A DNA stretch of 64,000 nucleotides from Halocatena marina. GTDB taxonomy: Archaea; Halobacteriota; Halobacteria; Halobacteriales; Haloarculaceae. The position numbers and the translations under genes are program-made. Positions 8,879-18,942 of this stretch are shown here, one piece after another. The stretch's first letter is position 1. Every line of letters starts with the position of its first letter. Below the pieces are notes generated by a model, which worked only from the letters and a program-made list of their open reading frames with translations, was not told the DNA's origin and did no database searches. The stretch is taken from NCBI RefSeq assembly GCF_025913575.1, contig NZ_CP109785.1, positions 124,001-188,000 on the forward strand, written 5' to 3'.

Positions 8879-9183
8879 CGACGCCATCGTAATGGCGGTG
8901 CTCATGCTACCCTACCTGTGGTGCCGATATACTTGAAACTCTCCTCTTCCCAGTGGCAATGCTCGGAGGAAGTCGCTAGCCGAGACGGATGTCTGTGCTT
9001 GCTGTCCATCTACATACTTTGAATGATGGAGCGAACTCTCGTTGTCTGTAGAACAAGTTGAGATACACGAATCATCTTGACTTCAAACTGTCGTGAAACA
9101 CTATCACAATCGTCCTTCGTGAACGGTTCTCTCCGATCGGCAAAGGAAACGTATATCAGTCAACCGTCGCAACCAGTTGGTGA

Positions 9184-9257
9184 GGGCTGATAGCTCAGCC
9201 AGGCAGAGCATCTGGCTCTTAACCAGACGGCCGAGGGTTCAAATCCCTCTCAGCCCG
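9184..9257 (+). tRNA. tRNA-Lys (CTT)
   Basis: A full cloverleaf can be drawn: acceptor GGGCTGA/TCAGCCC, D arm GCTC...GAGC, anticodon stem TCTGG/CCAGA with loop CTCTTAA giving anticodon CTT, T arm GAGGG-TTCAAAT-CCCTC, discriminator G. There is no intron and no encoded CCA. It stands alone between the DHH gene and guaB; no integrase lies beside it. Confidence 0.97.
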
Positions 9258-9429
9258 CTTCTCATTTCGAATTGAACAATTCCTATTTCGAATCAGATTT
9301 GAGTACTTTCAGTGATACGTCCCCTCGATTTCGATTCATCATTTTGAAAGCCGTGTGAAAATTGTACTCCCTCGTTATCCCCTAATCGTCCCACACCGTT
9401 TAGTCCTATAAGCTGACTGGCTCGATGGA

Positions 9430-10917
9430 TTACTCTCTTGGTTTGTAATTTGGTGCTTCGTCGGTGATGACGACGTCGTGTGGATGGCCTTCGGTCTGTC
9501 CGGCGGAGGAGACACGCACGAACTCAGCGCGGGCTTTGAATTCATCAATGGATTCGGCTCCAACGTAGCCCATTCCGGACTGCATCCCACCGACGAGCTG
9601 ATACAGTTCACTTTCGAGGCTTCCCTTGTAGGGTGTCGCGGCCTCGACGCCTTCTGGGACGAACTCCTCGTCATCGCTCGCCTCTTTCAGGTACCGATCT
9701 CCGCTTCCGGACTGCATCGCGCCGACGCTTCCCATGCCACGGTACTGCTTGTACTTCTTGCCGTTCATGGTCACGACACGCCCAGGTGCTTCATCCGTCC
9801 CTGCGAAGTACGATCCGAGCATAACAGCGTCCGCGCCAGCGGCGATGGCTTTGATCGCATCGCCAGAGTAGCGGATTCCGCCGTCCGCGATAACCGGAAC
9901 GTCGGCAGCGGCGGCAACATCGGCGACATCGGCAATCGCGGTGATCTGTGGAATCCCGGCTCCGCTGACAACACGGGTCGTACAGATGCTGCCAGGTCCG
10001 ATCCCCACTTTCAACCCATCCGCAAAGTCGACGAGCGTCTCAGCAGCATCCGCAGTGCCGATGTTACCGACAACAACGTCGGCATCGACCATCGATTTGA
10101 TGTCGCGGGCACTCTCGATGACATTGCGGTTGTGTGCGTGCGCACAGTCGATGAAGATCACGTCCACACCAGCATCGTCAGCGGCGACTGCGCGGTCATC
10201 TTCGAACGGACCGACGGCGACACCGACACGGAGATAGTCTGCGTCGTCACGAGCGGCCTCATCGTACTCGCGTCGTTGGAGAATTCCCTGCATCGTGACG
10301 AGTCCAGTGAGTATTCCCGCTTCGTCGACGATCGGGACGCGTTCGATTTTGTGCTCGTACATGAGTTCGAGCGCCTCTCGTGCGGTGACACCGTCGCTTG
10401 CCGTGATGACTTCGTCAGTCATCGCTTCCCGTACCTCATCCCGTTCACCGACTTCGAGATACGGTCGGATGTCCGTTCCAGAGATAATACCGAGGACGAC
10501 ACCGTCATCATCGACAACAGGGGCACCACTAACGCCCTCGGAGTCCATCATCTGATCGACTTCGTGAACGGTTTGCTCAGGTGTGGCAGTTACCACGTCT
10601 CGAATAATGAGCTCGTCCGCACGCTTGATCCGGTCGATTGCTTGGACCGTTTCTTCGATGGGCATGTTTCGATGGAGCACACCGAGTCCGCCCTGTCGAG
10701 CCATCTCAATCGCCATCTCACTCCCGGTGACGGTATCCATCGCTGCAGACAGAATCGGAATGGACAGCGTGACGTTCTTCGAGACGCGCGTTTGCGTGTC
10801 GGCGTCATCCGGCTCGACGTGACTCTCCATCGGACGCAACAGAACGTCGTCAAACGTCAACGCTTCCGGTACTTGCAGCTTCTCCAGAAAGGACTGATCC
10901 TGAGGAACCTTCGCCAT
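9430..10917 (-). CDS. guaB: IMP dehydrogenase
   Basis: A 495-residue enzyme converting IMP to XMP with NAD, the first committed step of GMP synthesis. The start is the ATG at 10917 ([14 protein letters not shown]); the open frame continues further upstream but the added residues are not family-like. The TIM barrel begins with FDDVLLRP, is interrupted by a CBS pair (about residues 100-220: [17 protein letters not shown]..., [17 protein letters not shown]...), and carries the catalytic Cys loop [13 protein letters not shown], the IMP phosphate motif [10 protein letters not shown] and the flap GMGSVGAMQ. Length is typical. It is transcribed divergently from the small membrane protein at 11089 across a ~170-bp spacer. 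Confidence 0.97.
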   Translation of the reverse strand: MAKVPQDQSFLEKLQVPEALTFDDVLLRPMESHVEPDDADTQTRVSKNVTLSIPILSAAMDTVTGSEMAIEMARQGGLGVLHRNMPIEETVQAIDRIKRADELIIRDVVTATPEQTVHEVDQMMDSEGVSGAPVVDDDGVVLGIISGTDIRPYLEVGERDEVREAMTDEVITASDGVTAREALELMYEHKIERVPIVDEAGILTGLVTMQGILQRREYDEAARDDADYLRVGVAVGPFEDDRAVAADDAGVDVIFIDCAHAHNRNVIESARDIKSMVDADVVVGNIGTADAAETLVDFADGLKVGIGPGSICTTRVVSGAGIPQITAIADVADVAAAADVPVIADGGIRYSGDAIKAIAAGADAVMLGSYFAGTDEAPGRVVTMNGKKYKQYRGMGSVGAMQSGSGDRYLKEASDDEEFVPEGVEAATPYKGSLESELYQLVGGMQSGMGYVGAESIDEFKARAEFVRVSSAGQTEGHPHDVVITDEAPNYKPRE

Positions 10918-11088
10918 GTTAGCGGTCACAGATCCCGTGATAAAAGCATTGTGTAAGGTGGGGTGACGTAACAAAGAGAGACAAACACAGCCACGAACTG
11001 ACCAAAGACGGGTTTTCTGACGTGGGAAGTGGAGTCGTATGCCGATTGTCTGACGAACATACTTGAGTATGTGTGTGTAAGAGAGCAC

Positions 11089-11421
11089 ATGGAATCGCTG
11101 GATGGAGCGACCTCTCGGAGGCAAGAATCCGAACAGCCGAAGGAGTGGATAGAACTCGTCAACACGGCTCTGCAGGTGCTCGGTGGATTCTTTCTCATCA
11201 ACGGGATCTACTTTGCTCTTTTCGCCACCGGCATCTACACGGCTATGGTGTACTATTCATTCGTCCTCATGATTCTGACTGGCATCGGTTACTGTTATTA
11301 TTTCACCACAGACGATGTCGAGAGTATGCTACAAGCGTGGCATTCGGTTGGTGTCGTGATGCTGGATTCGGTGGAAAACTCTGGGGCTCGCTCAACACCC
11401 GAACAGCGACGAAGGTTGTAA
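11089..11421 (+). CDS. small two-helix membrane protein, hypothetical
   Basis: I do not recognise this 110-residue protein. After a charged N terminus (MESLDGATSRRQESEQPKEW) come two hydrophobic segments, about residues 25-45 (LVNTALQVLGGFFLINGIYF) and 50-70 (YTAMVYYSFVLMILTGIGYC), then a polar tail. The in-frame ATG at 11029 would add 20 residues; 11089 is preferred because the extra sequence is not protein-like. It lies divergent to guaB. Confidence 0.5.
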   Translation: MESLDGATSRRQESEQPKEWIELVNTALQVLGGFFLINGIYFALFATGIYTAMVYYSFVLMILTGIGYCYYFTTDDVESMLQAWHSVGVVMLDSVENSGARSTPEQRRRL

Positions 11422-11747
11422 CACATTACGAACAGACGATTACTCTTTTTTCTTCCAGCACCCATCTGTTGGATAGCTGTCGGCAGCCCATCCATGAGTA
11501 GAGCACATCGGTCACTACGTTCAGGCACTGAACGCTCGGATACCGTGGATAATTGCGTTCGACCCGAAACGAGGAGGAGCGATACTACCGTAATGATCTG
11601 GCGATCGATCGAGTGCGCTACGTCAGCAGGGCAATCGGATCGTACCGATCACATCAATCGAAGAACAAACAAAAGTCACGTGCCGTATCCGAATTCACAA
11701 CCAGAGTAGTTTGAGAGTAGATGACTCCTTGCACTGGATGTTTGGCT
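11422..11747. other. intergenic spacer
   Basis: About 325 bp between convergent genes. I see no supported gene, repeat or clear terminator. Confidence 0.4.
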
Positions 11748-12515
11748 CTATAGATTTCCGTACGGATCCGGCGAAAAGCTCCGTATCGTCGGCCGAACTC
11801 GGTTCTCGAAGATGATATCGAAATAGGTCCTCGTGCCAGTTTGTATACTCTCGTAGACGTCCGACGTTGCATAGTACGTCATTGTCGACGGATCACCGTT
11901 TGGACGCTCTCCGTGACTGACCGTGATTCGGTACGCCGGTTTCTTTCCAGACGTATCCGATGCACGTCGCTTTTCTTTGATGGTGCCCTCTCTTATTATC
12001 AGCGTCAGGGCCGCGATCGTTCCACTATTGAACAAATCAAGGGTATACTCGATTCGGTCTCCTGCAATCAACTTCCCGAATGATTCCCGAGAAAGGAGAT
12101 ACCGTGGAGTGCCCCCGATCGCAGGCTGTCTTGGACGTTTTCCGTTCTTGGTTTCGACCAGTGGACCGTGGGGATTCAGCTTTCGGACCTGAATGTAGTA
12201 GTAGACATCGTCGTATCGCTGCTCCAATTGGTCGTTGAGGGGTCCAGATATGGTTGTGTTCGCCGGCTCTTCCGACCGAGGAAGCACATCTTTTACGACA
12301 CCGTCTTCGATCGTGGTTTCGTTGGTCTTGATCTTGAGCACGGGGACTCTCCGGTTGTTGCGTTCCCCGAAGATGCCCTTCTGGATGAGTACCCCTTGTG
12401 GCGGCGGGAGCGGGTGAACACAACCAGCAGTGCTACTGATGAGACCCGCACCGAGCGCAGAGAGAAACGTTCTGCGGGAGACCCGACTATCCGCGGAGCG
12501 AAGATTCGACCACAC
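11748..12515 (-). CDS. Tat-exported lipoprotein, hypothetical
   Basis: About 255 residues, apparently starting with GTG. The N terminus holds a twin-arginine motif (SRRTFLSALGAG) followed by a lipobox ending STAGC, so the protein is probably exported folded by Tat and lipid-anchored at the cysteine near residue 33. The mature part is beta-rich (VPVLKIKTNETTI, YDDVYYYIQVRKLN, YTLDLFNSGTIAALTLII, YRITVSH) with no domain I recognise. An upstream ATG in another frame overlaps the start, so an N-terminal frameshift or a start misreading is possible. It is monocistronic. Confidence 0.7.
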   Translation of the reverse strand: MWSNLRSADSRVSRRTFLSALGAGLISSTAGCVHPLPPPQGVLIQKGIFGERNNRRVPVLKIKTNETTIEDGVVKDVLPRSEEPANTTISGPLNDQLEQRYDDVYYYIQVRKLNPHGPLVETKNGKRPRQPAIGGTPRYLLSRESFGKLIAGDRIEYTLDLFNSGTIAALTLIIREGTIKEKRRASDTSGKKPAYRITVSHGERPNGDPSTMTYYATSDVYESIQTGTRTYFDIIFENRVRPTIRSFSPDPYGNL

Positions 12516-12739
12516 GAGTGTGTTTCGTTTCCGAATGGGACATAACTCTACTGGATGGCTCCTGATATCATCAACATATACAATAAAATAACAGATTTTG
12601 CAGATGGATAATAATGAACTCGGAAAACGTGGTTGATATTCGATATTGAAATCGGATACAGTCTCGTGTTCGTTTCACCGATTCACGTCGTGGACGACGC
12701 GGCACGCTGCAACTGTGAAACGCTGAGTTGCTGGTGCGG

Positions 12740-14824
12740 TCAGGGTTCTGTTTCTGTTCCTGTCTCGTGATCCGGATCGTGCTTGTTAAACCACTGCTCG
12801 ATGGTTTGGAGTCGATGGATGGCTCGTTCGGGGGAATCTACGTTGTGGTGCTCGTTCTGGTAGACGACGAGCTTCGAAGGGACGCCGCGTTTTTTGACGC
12901 TCACATAGAGCTGTTCGGCTTGCGTCGGTGGACAGCGCCAGTCGTTCTCGCCGGCCGTGATGAGCAGTGGCGTGTTCATCTCACCGACGCGCGTGATGCT
13001 CGAATATTCGCGGTATTGATCGATGTTCTCCCACGGGAGACCGAACTCATCCTCGGCCCAGAGATGGTTGTCGTCCGTTCCGAACATCGAGTATAAATCG
13101 TAGATGCCGTGCTCGGGTGCCGCGGCTGCGAACTGGTCAGTGCGAGCAACGACGTGGGCGGTCGTGATACCACCGTACGAAAAGCCCGTAACGAACAGTC
13201 GGTCGGGATCGACCCATCCTCGATCCACGAGGTGCTCGACGCCGTTGATGATGTCTTCGCTCTCAAGCTCTCCGCGCGTCCCGCGTAGCTGTTCGGAGAA
13301 CGCTCGACCATAAGAGGTGCTTCCACGGTAGTTCACACAGAGGACGACGTACCCCTGACTCGTCCAATACGTCCGACCGAAATTGAACGCAGGCGTATCG
13401 TACGACATCGGCCCACCGTGGATGCTCACGACAAGGGGGTGCGTGTCGGGATTATCGAGATCGAATGTGGCGGGGAGGAACGCGAGGCCTTCAATTGATC
13501 CGTTTTCTGTTTCCGGAGAATCTTCTGTTCCGCTCTCGAAGTGGACGCGCTTACACTGGGGTAGTTCCCTGTCTTCGAACGCGGCGTTCATATCGGTAAC
13601 AGGAGTCAACTCGTCGAAGTCGCTGTTCGTGGTGAATACGTTCCGTGTCGCATCAGGTGCAGTTCGGACGAGAGCGATGTCGCTACCGCTCTCTGACGCA
13701 CTGGAACTTGCACTGAAGGTGGAGATCGTGCTGTACTCGCTCTGCTCTTCGAAGATGCGTTCGGCTGGATCTCCGTTGACGTGACAGCGGATCAGTCGTG
13801 ATCTCGCTTCATCACCGATTGCTGCGAGAAGTGTCTCGTCGTCGATCCAGTCGGGGCTGCCGTTCCACGCGACCGTTCGGTCGAGACCAGCCGTGATCGA
13901 TTCGTACTCTCCGTCGGTCTCTGTGATGTACACTTCTGTTGGCCGGTACCAGTTCGTCGGATGTCCACCGACGAATGCGAGTCGCTCACCGTCTGGACTC
14001 CAGGATGGCTGGGTGATTCGAAGATCCGAATCGGTTAGTTGTCGCAGATCGCCTCCGTCTGGAGCGACTGTGAATACGTCATAGACTGCGGAGTCATCGG
14101 GCTGCTCGGTCCGATTCGAGAGAAAAGCAATCCGATCCGAGGGACCCCACGCGGGCTGGAGTCCCATGAGCGGTTCGTAGGTGCCTGCTCCGTAGGCAGT
14201 GTCAATCCGTGTTTCATCGCCTGTCTCGATATCAACGACGAACAGATACGTTCGGACACTATCAAGCCAACCGACGCCGTCTGCCTTGTGCTGGAGACGC
14301 TCGATCTCGATTGGTCCGTCGTCCCGCCTCCGTTCGAGTGTCTCGCGCTCGTCTTCGGTTGGATCACGCGCACTAATTACGAGTCGCTCACCATCAGGTT
14401 CCCAGTCGAACTCCCGAACCCCTTCGTCACGAGTGGTCACCTGCTGTGCGTCACCGCCGCGCGCGAGGTCGAAGATCCAGACTTGTGTCTTTGGCTCATC
14501 ATCTGCATCAGCAGTGTCTGCGTCCTCTTCGTCGTTCTCGTCGGACACTCCGACGCGCAAGGCCGTATCGCACTCCCGAGCAGCGAGAAATCCGAGCTTC
14601 GTTCCGTCCGGGCTCCATTTCGGGCTACTTGCGCCTGAAGCACGCGTCAGGCGATATGGCTCTTTCCGTCCATCACTGGGAGCGACGAACAGCGAATGTC
14701 TCCGTTTGTCCGCTTGGGAATCGAATTCATCGGCAACGAACGCCACACGCTCACCGTCAGGGGAGAGCGCGAGATCTGTTATGGCCGTGAGGTCGTAGAG
14801 GTCGTCGAGCGCAAGTTCGCTCAT
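12740..14824 (-). CDS. S9-family prolyl oligopeptidase-like serine peptidase
   Basis: A 694-residue enzyme from the ATG at 14824. The first ~400 residues form a beta-propeller of WD40-like/TolB-like blades (repeated LSPDGERVAFV, WSPDGTKLGFL, WEPDGERLVIS, WSPDGERLAFV). The C-terminal alpha/beta-hydrolase domain carries nucleophile motif GFSYGG, acid in ENDWRCPPTQAEQ and His in NEHHNVDSPERA. This is the acylaminoacyl-peptidase/dipeptidyl-peptidase group, which cleaves short peptides; there is no signal peptide, so it acts in the cytoplasm. Its stretch of Asp/Glu (DENDEEDADTADADDE) in the propeller is a halophile-type insert. Divergent from udk. Confidence 0.92.
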   Translation of the reverse strand: MSELALDDLYDLTAITDLALSPDGERVAFVADEFDSQADKRRHSLFVAPSDGRKEPYRLTRASGASSPKWSPDGTKLGFLAARECDTALRVGVSDENDEEDADTADADDEPKTQVWIFDLARGGDAQQVTTRDEGVREFDWEPDGERLVISARDPTEDERETLERRRDDGPIEIERLQHKADGVGWLDSVRTYLFVVDIETGDETRIDTAYGAGTYEPLMGLQPAWGPSDRIAFLSNRTEQPDDSAVYDVFTVAPDGGDLRQLTDSDLRITQPSWSPDGERLAFVGGHPTNWYRPTEVYITETDGEYESITAGLDRTVAWNGSPDWIDDETLLAAIGDEARSRLIRCHVNGDPAERIFEEQSEYSTISTFSASSSASESGSDIALVRTAPDATRNVFTTNSDFDELTPVTDMNAAFEDRELPQCKRVHFESGTEDSPETENGSIEGLAFLPATFDLDNPDTHPLVVSIHGGPMSYDTPAFNFGRTYWTSQGYVVLCVNYRGSTSYGRAFSEQLRGTRGELESEDIINGVEHLVDRGWVDPDRLFVTGFSYGGITTAHVVARTDQFAAAAPEHGIYDLYSMFGTDDNHLWAEDEFGLPWENIDQYREYSSITRVGEMNTPLLITAGENDWRCPPTQAEQLYVSVKKRGVPSKLVVYQNEHHNVDSPERAIHRLQTIEQWFNKHDPDHETGTETEP

Positions 14825-15057
14825 CACACCGAATCTGTGTAAAGAATTACTATTACGTTTGTGGTGTGTTGATACTAATTCACACGCGGACGACGGTTTC
14901 AGACTCGATATCGGTGTTGTGCTCTATAGCTGATCTTGCATAGTGAATTTGGAAGTGTATCTATATATGGTTCTGTAAGAAATATTGTTGTACAATGAGG
15001 GTCATATTCGAGGTGAGAAATCAATGTTAAATCGCCTGGGGGTCGATAGGTAGTCCA

Positions 15058-15735
15058 ATGGCTAAACCCTCGTTCGTGATTGGAATCGCTGGTGGGACGG
15101 GCGCGGGAAAGACCGCTGTCGCGCGTGAGGTTGGCGATACTGTTGGCGAGGCTGTGACGATTATTCCACTCGACAACTACTATCGTGATCTCACACATCT
15201 CCCGATGGATGAGCGTGAACAGGTGAACTACGACCACCCCTCTGCATTCGAGTGGGATCTACTCACTGAGCACGTCGAGATCCTCCTTGGTGGTGATGCT
15301 GTTGAGATGCCGCAGTACGATTTCACGGTCCATAATCGTAAAGACGAGCGCGTGGTAGTCGCACCGACAGACATCATTATCGTCGAAGGAATCCTCTCGC
15401 TGTTCGAAGATCGTCTACGTGAACTGTACGACCTCTGCGTGTACGTCCAAACTGACGCCGACGTGCGCATCCTTCGGCGAATTCAACGTGATGTCATCGA
15501 ACGCGATCGTGATCTCGAAGGCGTCATGAATCAGTATCTCACGACGGTGAAACCGATGCACGAGCAGTTCATCGAACCGTCCAAAAAACACGCAGACATC
15601 ATTATTCCCGAGGGACTCAACCGCAGCGCGGTTGATCTTCTCATCAAGAAAGTTCACGCAGAGACGCGTGCAAACGGACCTGACTCTGAGAATGGAACTG
15701 AAAGCGAAGCAACTGAAACCAACGTCCAACACTGA
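15058..15735 (+). CDS. udk: uridine kinase
   Basis: A 225-residue P-loop kinase phosphorylating uridine (and cytidine) in pyrimidine salvage. Walker A is GGTGAGKT at about residue 12; then PLDNYYRDLTHLP with the nucleoside-binding tyrosine, NYDHPSAFEWDLL, the motif YDFTVHNRKDE, and RRIQRDVIERDRDLEGVMNQY. The last ~20 residues are a Glu/Ser/Thr-rich tail. TGTTAAAT about 32 nt before the ATG could be the TATA box. It ends 31 bp before the convergent stop of the Lrp-type regulator. Confidence 0.93.
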   Translation: MAKPSFVIGIAGGTGAGKTAVAREVGDTVGEAVTIIPLDNYYRDLTHLPMDEREQVNYDHPSAFEWDLLTEHVEILLGGDAVEMPQYDFTVHNRKDERVVVAPTDIIIVEGILSLFEDRLRELYDLCVYVQTDADVRILRRIQRDVIERDRDLEGVMNQYLTTVKPMHEQFIEPSKKHADIIIPEGLNRSAVDLLIKKVHAETRANGPDSENGTESEATETNVQH

Positions 15736-15766
15736 TACTCACAGTTCTTGCTCGGTTTCGTTGATT

Positions 15767-16363
15767 TCAGTCAACTGCGTCAGCGCGCAGTCGTTCGTAC
15801 TGTTGTTCGAACTGCTGTTTGCACGATGGACAGCAGAGATAGTAGCGTTCTTCATCGAGAGTCACTGTCTCTCCGTCCTCGTCAACGGTGTTTCCACACT
15901 GTGCACACGTGAGTGCAAGTTCGGTCCCGCCGGTGTGTGGCGTCCAGTCTACATCAGTCAGGAGAATCACGTTGTATTCCGTGATGTCCTCGAGTTCAAT
16001 TGTTTCTGTGAGAAACGTACGAACAGTTCCGTCCGGTATTCGTCCTTGAAACAGTATGTGTGCTTCGGCAGTCGTGAAGACGTGTTCGACGCTGTCGGCT
16101 GCGGAAAGCGACGCACGAACCCGTTCGACGGCCTCTGGCTGAACTGAGAGATCCACGAGAACGGGAACTCCACCGCTCAACTTTGAACGATCGAGATCGA
16201 CCGTGAACCGCCGAACAACTCCAAGATCCTGAAGTCGACTGATGCGTTCTGAGACTGACGGTGAACTCATATCGACGTGTTCGGCGATCTCACTGTACGG
16301 TCGACGAGCGTTTTCAGTGAGGAGGCGCAGAATAGTGAAATCCGTCTCATCGAGCGTTCTCAT
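15767..16363 (-). CDS. Lrp/AsnC-family regulator with C-terminal TRASH domain
   Basis: A 198-residue protein. Residues 1-60 are an AsnC-type HTH (LDETDFTILRLLTENARRPYSEIAEHVD split by PSVSERISRLQDLGVV); a short Lrp-like ligand domain follows; the last ~50 residues contain CAQCG and CCPSCKQQF, the cysteine pattern of the TRASH metal-binding domain. Archaeal proteins of this layout respond to copper or other thiophilic metals and usually neighbour a P-type ATPase or small metal chaperone. No such gene is next to it in this window, so the target must lie elsewhere or be unknown. Confidence 0.88.
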   Translation of the reverse strand: MRTLDETDFTILRLLTENARRPYSEIAEHVDMSSPSVSERISRLQDLGVVRRFTVDLDRSKLSGGVPVLVDLSVQPEAVERVRASLSAADSVEHVFTTAEAHILFQGRIPDGTVRTFLTETIELEDITEYNVILLTDVDWTPHTGGTELALTCAQCGNTVDEDGETVTLDEERYYLCCPSCKQQFEQQYERLRADAVD

Positions 16364-16647
16364 GGTCGATGAGACGTCTCACGCACGCAAAACGCTTGTG
16401 CTGGTTTCTTTGATTTCAAACGTTTGTACGGGTGGTGTATGATTTATCTAAGACAAGGTGGTACTCTACTTTGGAAACTGTGGTTCTGGTGGTAATTTAC
16501 CAATTTTTCTTATATGTTGGTTTCGTGTTGCTGTGGCACGTGACTCAGACTATTCTGAAGAAAATCGCCAAGCATTGGGGTTGCTCACGTGACGGTTCAC
16601 GAATCTGCTTCCAATCCGTCGTTACGAAATTGTATGGATGGCGTGAA
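16364..16647. other. A+T-rich intergenic region
   Basis: About 280 bp. An open plus-strand frame from 16432 encodes one hydrophobic stretch but runs antisense through the kinase gene and is not supported. Nothing else is visible apart from the promoter of the regulator ending at 15767. Confidence 0.4.
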
Positions 16648-17616
16648 TCAAGCGTGCCCCATAGCGTGCTCCGTCAGTCGTTCTACCACCGCATCGTCGA
16701 CGCCGGTTGCTCGGTCGATAGCGTCGAAGGCCGCGCCTGCGACAGGGCTCATCGCCGGTTTCACAGCCCGGTAGCCTTCGGTGTCCGTAACCTGTCGACG
16801 AAGTTCGGCGGTCATGTACTCACTCAGGAGTACGCTGCCTGCCGGAGCAACGGCTACAGGCGTTTCAAGAAACCCACCGACGAGTCGGATACCGGTCACA
16901 ACCTCTGCAATTGCGTCATCGCAGATGGCTCGTGCAAAGGGATCTCCGTCTGCTGCTGCGCCTGTGATCAACGGTGCCACACGATCGAGTGGATTCCCAG
17001 ACAACGTGTTGGTGAACCGGTCTCCCTTGCGGACGGCCGATTGGAGGGTGACTACCGACTCGCAGTCCCAGCGCTCCAGTAGTCGATTCCCGAGTCGCCA
17101 GTCCGTGGGAGCTTCGCCACTGAGGAGTGCGTGGAGCGCTCGTTCGCCAAGATTGTGTGCACCGGCGCGGGCGTAGTGCAGACAGTCGTAGTTGCTGACC
17201 TGATCACCATCAGCCGTGATTCCAAAGACGAGAGAACCGGTGCCACCAATGGCTACGATACCTGCATCGTCACGGAGTGCCCCGATGTGGGCTACCACTG
17301 CGTCGTTAACCACGCGCGTCTCGCAGGCGAGCGCGTCGATAGCGAGGAACTGTTCAGCTTCCGTATAGCTCTGGGGTGTGGCGAGTCCCCCGATACCGGC
17401 TGTGAGTTCCGCTACGTCGCCCGGTGTTCGCTCAGCATCGGCGAGCGCAGTCTTGACTCCTTCGCGGAGATTCTGCCGCGCTTTTTCTGGGTCGTTGAAC
17501 TCGGTACTCGCGCCACCCCGTTCAGCAGTTCCCAGCACGCGTCCACCAACATTAGCGACGATAACGCGCGTCCGGGTGCCACCCCCGTCGATGCCGACAA
17601 CCACGTCGTTAGTCAT
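16648..17616 (-). CDS. BadF/BadG/BcrA/BcrD-type ATPase family kinase (N-acetylglucosamine kinase-like)
   Basis: A 322-residue ASKHA-fold protein. It opens with the phosphate-1 motif VGIDGGGTRTRVIVA, has ELTAGIGGLATP, the phosphate-2 region VVNDAVVAHIGAL and the adenosine motif AGIVAIGGTGSLVFGI, followed by LGERALHALL. Such proteins phosphorylate amino sugars (GlcNAc, glucosamine) in many organisms; no sugar-transport or deacetylase gene lies nearby, so the substrate is open. The length suits the monomeric sugar-kinase branch rather than the benzoyl-CoA reductase activators, which carry FeS cysteines not seen here. Confidence 0.82.
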   Translation of the reverse strand: MTNDVVVGIDGGGTRTRVIVANVGGRVLGTAERGGASTEFNDPEKARQNLREGVKTALADAERTPGDVAELTAGIGGLATPQSYTEAEQFLAIDALACETRVVNDAVVAHIGALRDDAGIVAIGGTGSLVFGITADGDQVSNYDCLHYARAGAHNLGERALHALLSGEAPTDWRLGNRLLERWDCESVVTLQSAVRKGDRFTNTLSGNPLDRVAPLITGAAADGDPFARAICDDAIAEVVTGIRLVGGFLETPVAVAPAGSVLLSEYMTAELRRQVTDTEGYRAVKPAMSPVAGAAFDAIDRATGVDDAVVERLTEHAMGHA

Positions 17617-17867
17617 CTATCAGATACGTGTGGGCGGATGAGGTAAAGCCTGTGTGCACCTCTGTGGATTCAGGTGATGTAGTGGTTGTGATTAATACTG
17701 CCCGACATTCTCGATGGATCGCCGGATGGTCTGCACCATCACGTGTCTACAACACAACTTGCAGCGCACAGACTCATAGCGATTGATGAAGAAGGCTCTT
17801 CGAGAACGTCGGATACAGTGAACCACACGACCGCATCGCTCCAATTCAGAACTGTTCAGAAAACGAA

Positions 17868-17942
17868 CGGGCGCTGAGGGATTTGAACCCCCGGCAACTT
17901 GGTCCGAAGCCAAGCACTCTGTCCAGGCTGAGCTAAGCGCCC
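17868..17942 (-). tRNA. tRNA-Arg (TCG)
   Basis: On the minus strand: acceptor GGGCGCT/AGCGCCC, D arm around AGCTCAGCCTGGACAGAGT, anticodon stem CTTGG/CCAAG with loop CTTCGGA giving anticodon TCG, T arm with GGTTCAAATCC, discriminator G. No intron. It is divergent from the DGGGP synthase gene, about 80 bp away. Confidence 0.96.
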
Positions 17943-18023
17943 TATCTGTTACTTTCGTCGGAATAATTTAAACCTGTCCATCGCTTTCGCACCGCTTATT
18001 TCATTGCCACGGCACCGCTTTGC

Positions 18024-18887
18024 ATGGACAGGCTGCGTGGATTGGTCGAACTCACTCGCCCCGTGAATGCCATTGCCGCCGGAGTACTCACACTCATCGG
18101 CGCGTACGTTGCTGGTGGTATCGCTACCGAATCATTTCAGGCCGGGATGGCTGGTGCAGCCACCGTTCTTGCAGCCGGGGCGGGGAACACGATCAACGAC
18201 TACTTCGATCGGGAGATCGATCGAATCAATGCTCCTGATCGACCGATCCCTCGTGGTGCGGTTACGCCGCGTGAGGCTCTTATCTTCAGCGTCGTAAGCT
18301 TCATCGTCGCGATCGTGCTGGCATTCACGCTCCCGACGCTCGCTATCGCCATTGCAGCGGTCGACCTCGTTGCCCTCATCGCCTATACTGAGCTGTTCAA
18401 GGGTCTTCCCGGCGTCGGCAACGTCGTCGTCGCCTGCCTCGGTGGCAGTACGTTCCTGTTTGGTGGTGCGGCAGTGGCAGGTAACGATCTGGCGATGGCA
18501 AGCAGTAATCTCGCCGTGGTTGGCACACTTGCAGTGCTGGCTGCACTTTCAACGATCACACGCGAAATCGTGAAAGATGTCGAGGATATTGTCGGTGATC
18601 GAGAGGAGGGACTCAACACGTTACCGATCGCTATCGGTGAACGAGCATCGCTTTCTCTCGCGCTCGCGTGTACTATTCTTACTGTTCTCGTAAGTCCGCT
18701 CCCCTACCTTCTCGGAACATTCGGTATCGCGTATCTCGTGGTTGTTATCCCGGCAGATGTGATCCTCCTTCTCGCGTCCGTCGAGAGCTTTCGTGATCCG
18801 ACAGCCGCCCAGTCCCACATTAAATACGGGATGTTCCTCGCGGCAGCAGCGTTCGTCGCCGGTCGAGCAGTTCCACTATCTCTATAA
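18024..18887 (+). CDS. digeranylgeranylglyceryl phosphate synthase (UbiA family)
   Basis: A 287-residue polytopic membrane prenyltransferase attaching the second geranylgeranyl chain to GGGP in archaeal lipid synthesis. It has about eight to nine hydrophobic helices and both Asp-rich motifs of the UbiA family: NDYFDREIDRINAPDRPIPR near residue 55 and DVEDIVGDREEGLNTLPI near residue 180. The start ATG lies 29 nt after a CTTATT TATA-like element, matching a leaderless mRNA. Length is typical. The CoA-binding protein gene follows with its own TATA-like GCTTTTACC. Confidence 0.93.
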   Translation: MDRLRGLVELTRPVNAIAAGVLTLIGAYVAGGIATESFQAGMAGAATVLAAGAGNTINDYFDREIDRINAPDRPIPRGAVTPREALIFSVVSFIVAIVLAFTLPTLAIAIAAVDLVALIAYTELFKGLPGVGNVVVACLGGSTFLFGGAAVAGNDLAMASSNLAVVGTLAVLAALSTITREIVKDVEDIVGDREEGLNTLPIAIGERASLSLALACTILTVLVSPLPYLLGTFGIAYLVVVIPADVILLLASVESFRDPTAAQSHIKYGMFLAAAAFVAGRAVPLSL

Positions 18888-18942
18888 TCATTAACGCGCG
18901 TATCGGGAGCAGGCTTTTACCCGTTTCAGTGGTAGTAGCTGT

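Noticed and set aside
9184..9257. tRNA-Lys as an integration site
   Set aside because: No duplicated 3' end, integrase or atypical gene block follows; guaB and other housekeeping genes continue on both sides.
9478..10956. 492-codon open frame antisense to guaB
   Set aside because: It mirrors the codon bias of guaB, its protein has no recognisable motif, and guaB on the other strand is unmistakable.
16432..17082. 216-codon plus-strand frame with one hydrophobic segment
   Set aside because: Two thirds run antisense through the BadF-type kinase, and the rest is Cys/Arg/Trp-rich and unlike haloarchaeal proteins.
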